DNA from: Epiperipatus broadwayi
Lineage: Eukaryota > Onychophora > Udeonychophora > Euonychophora > Peripatidae
NCBI GenBank assembly: GCA_028023455.1
Contig: JAQFVV010000279.1
Span: 620,001 to 684,000 of the forward strand
Direction: 5' to 3'
DNA: 64,000 nucleotides
Position numbers and translations under genes: made by a program. Shown here in pieces: positions 12,369-22,372 of the stretch; position 1 is the first letter of the stretch; each line of letters starts with the position of its first letter. The notes under the pieces were generated by a model. That model had not been told where the DNA came from. It made no database searches and saw only the letters and a program-made list of their open reading frames with translations.

Positions 12369-14288
12369 TCAGTTTGATGGATGATTTGAATATCCAGTCG
12401 CTGGAGTATTAACCTCAGTATTGGTGGTATCATATGGATAACTTCCTGGTTGTAAATTAGTAACACGACTATATTCATGATTTCTATTGTAACCTCCATG
12501 ATCCCGGTATGGATTTTGTCTTCTATTATTGCGATAATTTCTGGTAAACCTTTGCATGCGACCTGTAGATTGGTTTCTTGGTACATGATAATTTACATTT
12601 GCTAAATTATAATTAGAGTTATCTCTTGTAGTTCCAGTTGATTTATTACAAATACCATCACTAGCTTCTAAGATTCCCAAAATATCTGCTACTTCCTCAA
12701 CGGTATGTCGATCTGCAGCCACCAATGTTTGTTCAATATGCCTTGGTAAATTTCTACGCAAAATCCGCACAATCTGAGTTTCTGATAATGGAAATGCATT
12801 TAGGGTTTTGAATTTGGCCACTTGATGTCTAAAAAATTGAGTATAACTCCCATCACGAGAAGTATATTTTTCGTGAGAAAGTCTATGGCGTATAAAATCC
12901 TGTTTATCCTCATTCCAGAAATTATTCATTATTGCTTCACGATAATCACCATAAGTTTGAGGCCTTTCAAACAGAGATCTCCACCATTCTTTAGCTGATG
13001 CATATAAATGGTTACTAGCAATTGCCAACTTTTCTTTCTCTGACAGGATACTAAGTGTAAACAATTCTTCTAATGTATTCAAGTATTCCATAGGATTTTC
13101 ATGATACTCACCTTTAAAAACTTTAACATTAATGAACCTTGCAGCATTATGATTCATATATGAATCACTAGATATTTGGTGTGGAAAATCAGAAGATTTT
13201 TTAGACTCCATTAGATTTGTTCCATTATTAACTTTATCTATACAACACTTACAATTTTCTTTATTTATCAATTCCTTAACAAATGTCTCATCCTTAAGAT
13301 AACTTCTGTCTATAATATTATCTTTCATTTTATTTATATCTATCTTTACTTCATATTCTTTCCATTGTTTTTGCAAATTTGTTATATATTCACAATTTTC
13401 TAACGTAATGGTTTTTATTTGCTCAATTTTTACATCCATTTCTGCCACATCCTTTCGTACCTCTATTTCATAATTTTTACAGGTTTCAATTTCATTATTA
13501 TTTATATATTCTGAAAGGGGTCTTAATTTTCCTTGAATTTGATCTAATTTAACATCTATTTCTTGTATACGATTAGAAGTAACATCATTTACTACATTAA
13601 TACGTTCATTTATATCTTGTAATTTATTAATATCAATCAACTGTTCCTCTTGCTGCAATCCCACAGCAATTTTAACTTCAGCAGAGATAGTCGTATATAG
13701 GTTTTTAAATGAAGATTCATTATCAATTTTCAATGCTTGGAACTTATCCCATAATACTTTATTATCATTAATAATCTTTTCCTCAAATTCCCCATGTTCT
13801 TTCTTAGACTCTTCTAATCTGGCCATAATTCCTTGATTTTCTTCCTTCATTTCATTATTTATTTCTTCAATTTTTGCTTTTAAAGAATTAGCTTCCACTA
13901 TTGTCTCTTCTCTATATTTTTCCATCTTTTCATCAAATTTTATTTCTACTCTTCTAACACTATTATCTACCAGAGCTTTTAATTCATTAGAATTGACTTT
14001 CATCTCAGCTCTAAGTTCTTTTAATTCATTAGAGTTGGTTTTCATCTCAGCTCTAAGATCTTCTTTTAATTCATTAGAGTTGGTTTTCATCTCAACTCTA
14101 AGTTCATCAGAATTTGTTTTTAAGTTGGTTTTCATCTCAGCTTTAAGTTCATCAGCATTTATTTTTAATCTAGATTCTAGCTTCTGGGAAAGTTCATCAG
14201 AATTTGTTTTCATCATAGCCTTCAGTGTCTCTATTAAATTCCCCATATCAAAATTACCACTAACTGACATTTCACTACTGTTATCCAT
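12369..14288 (-). CDS. gag: Ty3/gypsy Gag with long N-terminal coiled coil
   Basis: An open 639-aa Gag. Residues 20-110 are near-perfect repeats built on EMKTNSNELK, predicted coiled coil, and charged helical sequence continues to about 345. A capsid-like retrotransposon gag domain follows at about 388-545, with FKGEYHENPMEYLN, an AKEWW motif near 432-436 and a leucine-rich helical end. The tail 565-612 is Arg/Asn-rich (RNYRNNRRQNPYRDH) and has no CCHC zinc knuckle, so RNA binding probably relies on basic residues. A KCC motif lies near 347-349. The start is the first Met after an in-frame-free A-rich leader. Gag would form the cytoplasmic particle that packages the element RNA. The stop lies just before pol. 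Confidence 0.93.
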   Translation of the reverse strand: MDNSSEMSVSGNFDMGNLIETLKAMMKTNSDELSQKLESRLKINADELKAEMKTNLKTNSDELRVEMKTNSNELKEDLRAEMKTNSNELKELRAEMKVNSNELKALVDNSVRRVEIKFDEKMEKYREETIVEANSLKAKIEEINNEMKEENQGIMARLEESKKEHGEFEEKIINDNKVLWDKFQALKIDNESSFKNLYTTISAEVKIAVGLQQEEQLIDINKLQDINERINVVNDVTSNRIQEIDVKLDQIQGKLRPLSEYINNNEIETCKNYEIEVRKDVAEMDVKIEQIKTITLENCEYITNLQKQWKEYEVKIDINKMKDNIIDRSYLKDETFVKELINKENCKCCIDKVNNGTNLMESKKSSDFPHQISSDSYMNHNAARFINVKVFKGEYHENPMEYLNTLEELFTLSILSEKEKLAIASNHLYASAKEWWRSLFERPQTYGDYREAIMNNFWNEDKQDFIRHRLSHEKYTSRDGSYTQFFRHQVAKFKTLNAFPLSETQIVRILRRNLPRHIEQTLVAADRHTVEEVADILGILEASDGICNKSTGTTRDNSNYNLANVNYHVPRNQSTGRMQRFTRNYRNNRRQNPYRDHGGYNRNHEYSRVTNLQPGSYPYDTTNTEVNTPATGYSNHPSN

Positions 14289-15468
14289 TATTACTAGAAC
14301 TATAATATTATATACTCAAAAAAAAAAAAAAATCCAAGATATATATATATTTATTTCTATATAGTAATTATCACAGATCAAGGGCTCATCATCTCCAATC
14401 ATTATTCCAACAAGCAATTATTTAACTAAAAAAAAAAATACAATCCTTTTTAATCTTATAATACATAATAGCTATCTGACAATCTAAATTTTGCTTATTT
14501 GAACTCATGTTTAAAAGTCATTTATAATGAAAATATAATATTACTATACTTGTTTTCAAACCTTAATTAATAATCAATGTAATAAATTATTTGTTACAAA
14601 CAATAATCAATTAATCTAGTCCCTAAGTTTGGTGTTATATATTTAAGTTATATACTTATCTATTCCTCCAAAGATCTGATAGATTTTGACAACCAAAAGA
14701 TTGATTAGCACTTCACAACTTTGATGTAGATAAAAGAATTCAATCATTATTCCCAAAGCATACAATGTTTCATGAACACTTAGATGATTATCACATTTCA
14801 TTCTATCCAATTTACTACAACCCATAATAATTTTCTGAAAACACTATTACACTACCCTGCTTATATTTAAGTCTTAGGGGCTATTACTTATAAAATATTT
14901 CCTTGCTCATCTTAAGGAGACTTAGAGGCAAATATCATACATATATCAAAATAATTATACCTTACTCTCTTTGGAGTTTTAAAGATAAAATCATGGCAGG
15001 ACCACTGTTAACTGCTTCATGATAAATAATAATAATAATAAACATCAAAATTTGGGTTGGAGCAATGAATGAGATCAATCAATCACAAATGACATGAATG
15101 CACTACATCCTTAAGACAATGACAAAAATTCCCCATCCAACATCAATACTTGCAACAGAACCAACCAAACTCCAACAATCAAATATCCCATCCAACCTTC
15201 AAAATTATAGATTTTCTACAACATAAACTTTCCAAATATGGACAAAATTATTATGCCGTACTTTAACACCATCATTAAAAAATAATACAATAATATTAAC
15301 CATCACCATCTAAACATAAGGCTAAAATATTTCCATTTATATAAAAAAAAAAAATTAAACATACAAAAATGCTTCTCTTTCTTTAAACTATACATCTCAT
15401 ATTAATATATATATACTACACATCTTAATCTCAAGTATGTGGGGTATTTCAAGCCCTAATTAGCTTAT
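14289..15468 (-). other. Inner gypsy 5' untranslated leader
   Basis: About 1.2 kb between primer-site candidate and gag start, AT-rich, with A-tracts and no long ORF. It would carry packaging and translation signals, none of which I can define. Confidence 0.7.
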
Positions 15469-15493
15469 TTCGAGCCCTAGTTGTTGCGCCAAA
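15469..15493 (-). other. Candidate tRNA primer-binding site
   Basis: On the element strand TTTGGCGCAACAACTAGGG directly follows the 5' LTR and continues GCTCGAA. About 17 of 23 positions match the complement of an animal tRNA-Lys(CUU) 3' end, with the mismatches clustered in the middle. A second AGGGCTTGAAAT block follows about 20 nt on, as if this stretch were duplicated. Confidence 0.5.
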
Positions 15494-17401
15494 TGTAATG
15501 GAAACTATATGGTAGCTTACAATTGGATAAGCTAAATATAATGGAACGTCTATTAGGTATTCCATTAAAATTAAAGAATGAAGAAAAACAAAATTATTCC
15601 AGTTATATTTAAATAAATTGTTTAAATGCCCTTCCAGCTAGCTATACATAAAACAAATCTAAAATCATGCAAAGCAATGAGATCTATCTTTATAATTTAT
15701 TTTTAAAGTTGATGTGACTAACTAATCAAATATATATATTAGAAACAAAGGGACTTTTACTAAATTCAAATATACACATCTAACTATGTAAATTTATGTA
15801 CCTCTAAATATATAAATGAATAATAATATGTGTAAGTGACCTACAAACCAAATAATAAATGAAATATGAAATTATCTTTTATTATTTATAAATTCAATTA
15901 ATTTCATAATAACTTTGGCATTAAAAGAAAATAAGAATAATATAGTATCGCTCTTTTAAATAATTACAAAGGCATTATTTATAAAAACAAATAGTACATC
16001 CTTTATTTTATGTTATAGTTCAACTTTAAATAATATTGATGTTTTAAATATAAATACAAAGAATAACTATATGTATATACTTGTAATAAGTATATATAGA
16101 TTAAATATATAAAGACATATTTTTGCCTAACCATTATAATATAAATATAACAATTCATATATAACTTCAACCTATAAATTACATTTTAAGATTTTTAAAT
16201 TATTTAAGATAATTATCTGAACATCTGTTATACGTCTAATATTATTATAAAACAAGATGCTTAAATTGACCACTTATAAAACGTTGTATTTTATAATAAA
16301 AAAAAATATAAAAGTAAATAAAAAAAAATATATCAATCTCAAAAATATATTTATATATTACTCATACATATATAAAATTATTAAATACCTTTTAAAGTTC
16401 ATTTAGCTAATTTTCCTTTCCAAAAAGTTAATTTATTCCATGAGTTCTTTTATCCGTTTACTTTTGATTATTAGAATGCATTCTATCGAAAGGCGAAGAA
16501 ATTATTATATTAAAGAAAATTGTTAATCCTTAGATATATGCATATTTTATCCGTTTTAAAATTTCCTTCCTTTTAAAAAAAATAAATAAACAAATTAAAA
16601 TGTTAAATCCAGCATGTCAATTCCAATTACTTCCAAATTATGATTAAATTGATGATTATACATTTAAGATAGCTATATCTAGTTTCAACTCCAGACGCGA
16701 CGAAATTTATACATTGAATTTTTTTAGTTGTTCCATTGAAAATTGCTTTGGAATAAATGAAAGCGATGATGCAGCCTCCTGGCTGCGATTCTTGATTAAC
16801 CTGCCATAATTTATGTATTTACCATAAGATATATATATTATTTCAGTATTTTGAAGAATAGTAAATTTTATAGAACTAAAGTACAATAAAATCTTTATTT
16901 TTCAGTTGTTTGTTCTATATCTATTCCAATAAAAATAATATATAATAATAATGGCTTCCTTTATTGTTGTTGCTATTGTTCCATGCGCCAGCAGATACTA
17001 TTTTAAAACTCATGTTATATATGTTCTCTTTTAAAACAATTAACATTAAAATAAAAATAAAATATCAAGTATATATATATATAAAATATTAAATTGAAAA
17101 TTTGACATCTTTAAAAATATACATAAATAATTATTTATTACATTTAGTAATCATTGTAAATAAAATAATTTTTTTTATAATTAATAATTTATATGTCCTT
17201 ATTTATTTTAATAATTAAATGTTTATTATGATGTACTATCAATATATATAAATAAAATAATAACTTCAAATAATAACTATATTTAATAAACATAAAAGAA
17301 AAATTTAAATATTTCATATGTAAACATCAACTTAAAGAGATTTTTTTTTTAATAACAAATGACAATTTTAAAAATATAATATCGACTTATCGATATTTAC
17401 A
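15494..17401 (-). repeat. Inner gypsy 5' LTR (1908 bp)
   Basis: Partner of 7543-9026. It contains an extra block at about 16412-16848 with ordinary AT-rich sequence and no TE hallmarks of its own. More likely the left LTR lost this block than the right gained it. Confidence 0.92.
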
Positions 17402-17481
17402 ATATATAAGGTATATAAATAAAATATAGAATGTATAATATATATAGAGTGATCAAATCACTCACAAAAACAACTAACAAT

Positions 17482-18813
17482 TTAAATAGGATCTGGGGGT
17501 TGTTTAAGGAGTAACTCCACGCCGGGGTTGAAACAACATCCCAACAGATCATCATCATCGTCAGTTGTCCAACCGTCTTCATCATCATCGGTTATCCATT
17601 CATAGCTTTCATTTTTGTCTTTCAACCTCACAGGAGATCGCTTAGGGTGCATTGTCAAACTTCGTATCTCATGCAGCTCGAGATTCTTTTCTTCAAACGT
17701 GGGCTCCTGTTCTGCTACAGATAACTTACTAGTATTTTCTATAGGAGTTTCTTGACACGGGGTGTCTAGATACTTTATATTATTAATATTACTCACGTTT
17801 ATTATTGCTTGTGTATATTTTACATTATTTTCATTTTTAGTGGTACTTTCTCTAGTAAGTGCTTTTTCACATTCCTTGCTTTGATTTTGCGTCTCTTGGG
17901 ATTCATCCTTTTCCAACCCAACTTGTTCTTCATGCCGGGACAACGTGCTATTTTCATAATTAAGCTGGCACTTATGCTCACTTAAAAAGTCGTTTCCTTT
18001 GATTTTGATACTTTGCTGATCGACTTTGGCTTCCCCCTCTCTAAAATCATTTTCAGTATCATCTTCAGTCTGGCCAATAACTTGCACTATCTCATGTCTA
18101 TTAAGTCTTTTATCTTGGTAATCACTAGCAAAGTTGCTTTCCTTACTTTCCTTTTCTCTCTCTTCTTTCATTTCTGCTACATCTCTCAATTCTGGAATAC
18201 ATGCTGTGATAATGTTTTCTTCTCGGTCAGTTACTTGACTTCTTTGTAGCAGGTTTTCTTTTATTTCATATATTTCCTCTCTGATCTCCCTTTGGGCTTC
18301 TTCATACTCTTGCACTTTACTGTTAAATTCTGCCCCTACTTTAAAGACCCTTTCTTTCAAACCCTTTTCTTGACATTCTACTTGTTCAACTAAAGCCTTC
18401 ACTTCTTCTTTAATCACAACAAATTCCTTTCTATTTTCTTCTTGGTTTTTATGTAACATTTCTTTAAATTCTCCCCTCATTTCTTCAGATTTCTGCTGGC
18501 AGCTGGTTGACAATTCCTGTAGACCTTGGCACAACATTTCTTCCAGCCTTTTATCTCTGTCTGCCATCTCTTGTCTAATATCTCTGCTAAGGTTTTCAAA
18601 TCTTTGTGACATTTTCTGATCTCTTTCCTCCATTTTCTGATCCATTTTCTGATCCATTTTCTCTGCATCCTGTCTAAGCTGTCTCAGCAACCAATTCAAG
18701 TCCCAGCCTTCCTGTTTAATCTCCTTTATCGGTATCTGTTCCGATATTTCTGTAACTAAATTCTCTGGCATAGCTCTAGTTTTCTGTGCACCCTCATCTC
18801 TATCCTGGCTCAT
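17482..18813 (-). CDS. Outer element coiled-coil gag-like protein (443 aa)
   Basis: Open frame in the outer element, not recognised as a named family. Residues 40-190 are strongly helical and heptad-like, with tandem DQKM blocks near 54-68 and long Glu/Lys/Arg-rich stretches, predicted coiled coil. Residues 200-390 are charged and low in hydrophobics. Near 407-423 is a very acidic run with DDDEDGW and TTDDDDDLL, followed by a short GCCFNPG segment and the end at PPDPI. There is no capsid-like WW motif, zinc knuckle or protease signature. It resembles the coiled-coil N-terminal part of the inner Gag in style, not in alignable sequence. The first Met is taken as the start. It lies 81 bp from the inner 5' LTR edge. 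Role inferred: particle protein of a non-autonomous LTR element. Confidence 0.6.
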   Translation of the reverse strand: MSQDRDEGAQKTRAMPENLVTEISEQIPIKEIKQEGWDLNWLLRQLRQDAEKMDQKMDQKMEERDQKMSQRFENLSRDIRQEMADRDKRLEEMLCQGLQELSTSCQQKSEEMRGEFKEMLHKNQEENRKEFVVIKEEVKALVEQVECQEKGLKERVFKVGAEFNSKVQEYEEAQREIREEIYEIKENLLQRSQVTDREENIITACIPELRDVAEMKEEREKESKESNFASDYQDKRLNRHEIVQVIGQTEDDTENDFREGEAKVDQQSIKIKGNDFLSEHKCQLNYENSTLSRHEEQVGLEKDESQETQNQSKECEKALTRESTTKNENNVKYTQAIINVSNINNIKYLDTPCQETPIENTSKLSVAEQEPTFEEKNLELHEIRSLTMHPKRSPVRLKDKNESYEWITDDDEDGWTTDDDDDLLGCCFNPGVELLLKQPPDPI

Positions 18814-19760
18814 ACCATCTTCCCTTTCTATTTCTTCCGTACTGCTGTTGTACTCATTAATCTCTTCCTGATCTCAACATGATACCTCCACCTTTCATCT
18901 CCATTCCTACTTCTATCTCTTCCCCACTGCTCATTGCTTCTGTTTCTTTGTTCATTCTGTATACTATATATTCCTTTCAAAGTTATTATTATTACGCCTA
19001 CTAAATATTTGATTTTTAAAACTTTTATACTTTTAATACGGCTGTTTGCTGCTCTCCCCCTTCAAGAACGACTCATTCACTTCCATCCCAACTCTATGCC
19101 TAACTCACTAATATATCTATAAGCCCACACCATTTTGATGCCCGTCCAACATATAATCAATTAAAAAAAAAATTTGTGTCCCTACTTTTTATTTTATAAA
19201 ATATACGAAATTCTTTTTTTATTTAAAAAAATCCCTTCTTTTTTTCTAGCTTTAATAAAATATACGAAAAATTTAAAAAAAAATCTTTTTTTTTTTCCGT
19301 CTATATATCTAAAGTATAACACATATTTTAATATTAAAGATGACTTAATAAAAATTTAACTCACCCCCGCTCTCTTCTTCCAGCTGTTTTTTTTATATAT
19401 ATACACATATATACTTAAATAGTTTTATGACCTAATTCCGTTTGACCCGTCTGCACCAATTTCAAACCTTTTAACTTTTGGTTAATTTGACCTTATTTAT
19501 ATATATATTTCTGGCTCATTCTAAATCACTCCAATTCATAAAAATACTTTGATAAAACAATGAGACCCCCCTTTTCTTTTAATCTAAATTTCTTTTCTCT
19601 GCTCCCTAATGACAAATTTATAAGAGGATGACTTATAACTTGATCAATCATCCTCGGGCGCCAGTCACTAGTGAACAGGAAAGACACAAAATAAATTTAA
19701 TAATTTTTTTTGCTATATACACACCAAAGTCCATAACTCAAGGTATGTAGGTGTTTACAT

Positions 19761-19789
19761 CGAAGCCTCACTTGGTCGTCCAAACGCGG
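19761..19789 (-). other. Primer-site-like block, distal copy
   Basis: Minus strand CGTTTGGACGACCAAGTGAG is a divergent repeat of the block at 19905-19935 and is likewise followed by a GGCTTCG-type end. Tandem primer-site-like blocks are unusual. Confidence 0.4.
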
Positions 19790-19904
19790 AAAAAAAATCT
19801 TACATATATACATTATTCAAAAAAAATTTGACTCAAAATCATTAATTTTGACCAAAAGAATTATATATATACTCCATAATCTCTTCAGGGGTGGAAATGA
19901 GTTA

Positions 19905-19935
19905 CAAGCCCCACGACTTGGGCATCCAAACGTGG
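19905..19935 (-). other. Primer-site-like block, proximal copy
   Basis: Minus strand TTTGGATGCCCAAGTCGTGG followed by GGCTTG resembles the complement of a tRNA-Lys(CUU) 3' end with 2-3 inserted bases. It starts about 15 nt inside the 5' LTR. It supports a minus-strand reading of the outer element. Confidence 0.45.
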
Positions 19936-19948
19936 AAAAAAAAACCTA

Positions 19949-21908
19949 TGTGCCAGTCAAAACATGCTTATCCATCTAACACGAGCTGGAACTCACAAAA
20001 TGTACTTCAAACCCAGTCAAGCCCGAGATTTAGGTCAGGGACCAGCCTGGATTCGAACCCACTCTCCAAGCACCAGATCTAACACCCAATGGACAACATA
20101 ACAATGGTAGCACACGAGATTTAATTTTTCATCCGGCCCACTAGCAAATCGGAGAAAACAATAAGACTCATGGACTTAAACATATATATAAACAACTTAA
20201 ATACTAGACATTCCACAGATAAAATCTAACATATCTAAATAATAGGGGCTTTACTAATGAATACGTATGGGCAATTAGTGAATTGGATTGATTCAATAAT
20301 GAGACAGAAACTGATATATGATGAATTAAAATATATTTATTGACAAATGTTGTTGGCAAATGCACACAGGCATTTCATTTATAAAGTAACATTCTCTAGA
20401 CTATTTGAACAATAATTGATGTTGGCAAATAGGTTTGTGGCTATGATTCAATGGAGCCAAATATCCTGCTATACAACTAATCACTACATTAACTTATTTG
20501 TTATGTCCTTTTATAATCAGTTTGAGTGGCTCTTTTACGTAAAATCAAACCAAGTCTGGAGTGAAACTTAATACATCTGACTATAATCAATTTATATATT
20601 AACTATGGGCTTATAAAGCATCCCAGATAGCTTAAGATCGAACGGGTTTTCAAGAATGCTTCGGTTCAATGCCGAAGATTGCATATTAGGGAGGAAAGAG
20701 TTGGCTATAACGATTTTACTAATATGCTAGGCACAAGTAAAGTATAATAATAAAGTGGCTCTGCGGATGGAAGAATAGTTTTATGGTTTTTGTGACAAAC
20801 AACAGTTTACCCAATAACCGGTCGTCATGCTGCTAATGGGAAACCTTTATTTGGTTCAGAGGCGGGGTACTTACGTGCTAATCTGGCCCGTAGCTCAGAC
20901 TTTGCTACTGCACTACCCATAAGAGAAGATGGGCTGGACTTACTGTGGCTCCATCTTATATATATATATATATCAAAAATATATATATATATATATATAT
21001 ATAAAGAACAGCACAACGAGAAAATATTAATAAATTTCACATCCGCCAAGCTGAAGGATATTATAAATGAAATATCACATATTAAATGAACACAAGTTTA
21101 TCAGCTTGATCAAAAGAGCCAACTCTTCTGTAGCATGAGAAATATGTATATGCTACTGACGGGAATATATACAAACTTTACTTTATCCCGTTCATTCTTT
21201 TTAGTTATCTATAACAGCTAAACTTTTAAAAAGAAGGAAAAGTATATTTAATAAGGGACTTACAAATACATTACTAAAAAAATATTAACAGCTATTCAAC
21301 AGCAAGATGGAGTATATCTCCCCACTTAAAATAAGCCCTATTTATACATTTTGACTAAACTTTAACACCTTTTTGGAATTTTTTTTGCCTCGGGACCAAT
21401 TGAATTTTAATTAAATAAAATAATATAATCCAATTTCTGCAACAGATAACGTCTCCGAGGTGTTATATTTAATTTACTTCAAAAAATTATTAAAACATAT
21501 AAATTATATAATTTGATTCAGTTTCATTAATTAAATTCCTTTTTAGGTGTTATAGAATGTTAAAGCCTAGCAGAAAGAATGGTATTCTGATTTAATGATA
21601 AAGTCTTTTGTGCAAACAAAAATCAATTAGTAAACTAAATTTTACTTTTTACCTGGGTGCGTCACTAATTGATTTCTTGTTTACACAATATTCTCATTTT
21701 TAATTATAAACGAATTTTTATTTTACTGAAATAAATAACTTTTAACATATTTGTTTTTACTAAATTATTTGTTTAAAAAAAGGCAAATTTAAAGAAAATA
21801 CTTTAGTTTCAGTTATATATGTACAACATTAAATCAGAAAGCCGTTAAATATATTTTAAAGAAAACATTTTACATTATAGTCTATCTTTTTTATTTTAAC
21901 TTAAATAC

Positions 21909-21956
<48 letters not shown>

Positions 21957-22292
21957 CATTTTGCCACTATTCCAAGGTTTAAATTATCCATCCACATACA
22001 AATATTATAGCGAATATAATTAAAAATTCACTGAAAATTTATAAAACATTTTATAATAATTTATGAGCATTTCTCCACTATAAATTTATCAAACCTGTCT
22101 AATTATAGTGTGTTTTCGTAAGTAAATGGATGATGCCATTCAAGCGGCCATTGTAGCAAAGTTTTCCAGCTCGACTTATATATAACATTATTACATATGA
22201 CATTTCTACATTTAAGATAGGTTTGAAACTAGTTCAGACGAGTAGGTCATTAGGTTGATGGTGAAACGGAAAGGGATTGGAGGTTTCCGTTT

Positions 22293-22294
<2 letters not shown>
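19949..22294 (-). repeat. Outer element 5' LTR (right copy, 2346 bp)
   Basis: Matches 3698-6878 with scattered substitutions and one deletion of about 830 bp at 21285. It carries the tRNA-like module at 19949-20112 and short AT tracts at 20957-21002 and 21912-21954. Confidence 0.85.

Positions 22295-22369
<75 letters not shown>
22295..22369. repeat. (AT)n microsatellite at right edge of outer element
   Basis: AT tract interrupted by TT near 22337. It is the right flank of the outer LTR element and mirrors the AT tract on its left flank. Confidence 0.95.

Positions 22370-22372
<3 letters not shown>

Larger units (their letters stand above)
18814..19948 (-). other. Outer element 5' leader
   Basis: About 1.1 kb of T-rich sequence (on the plus strand) between the gag-like start and the right LTR. 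It contains two primer-site-like blocks near the LTR and no long ORF. Confidence 0.55.
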
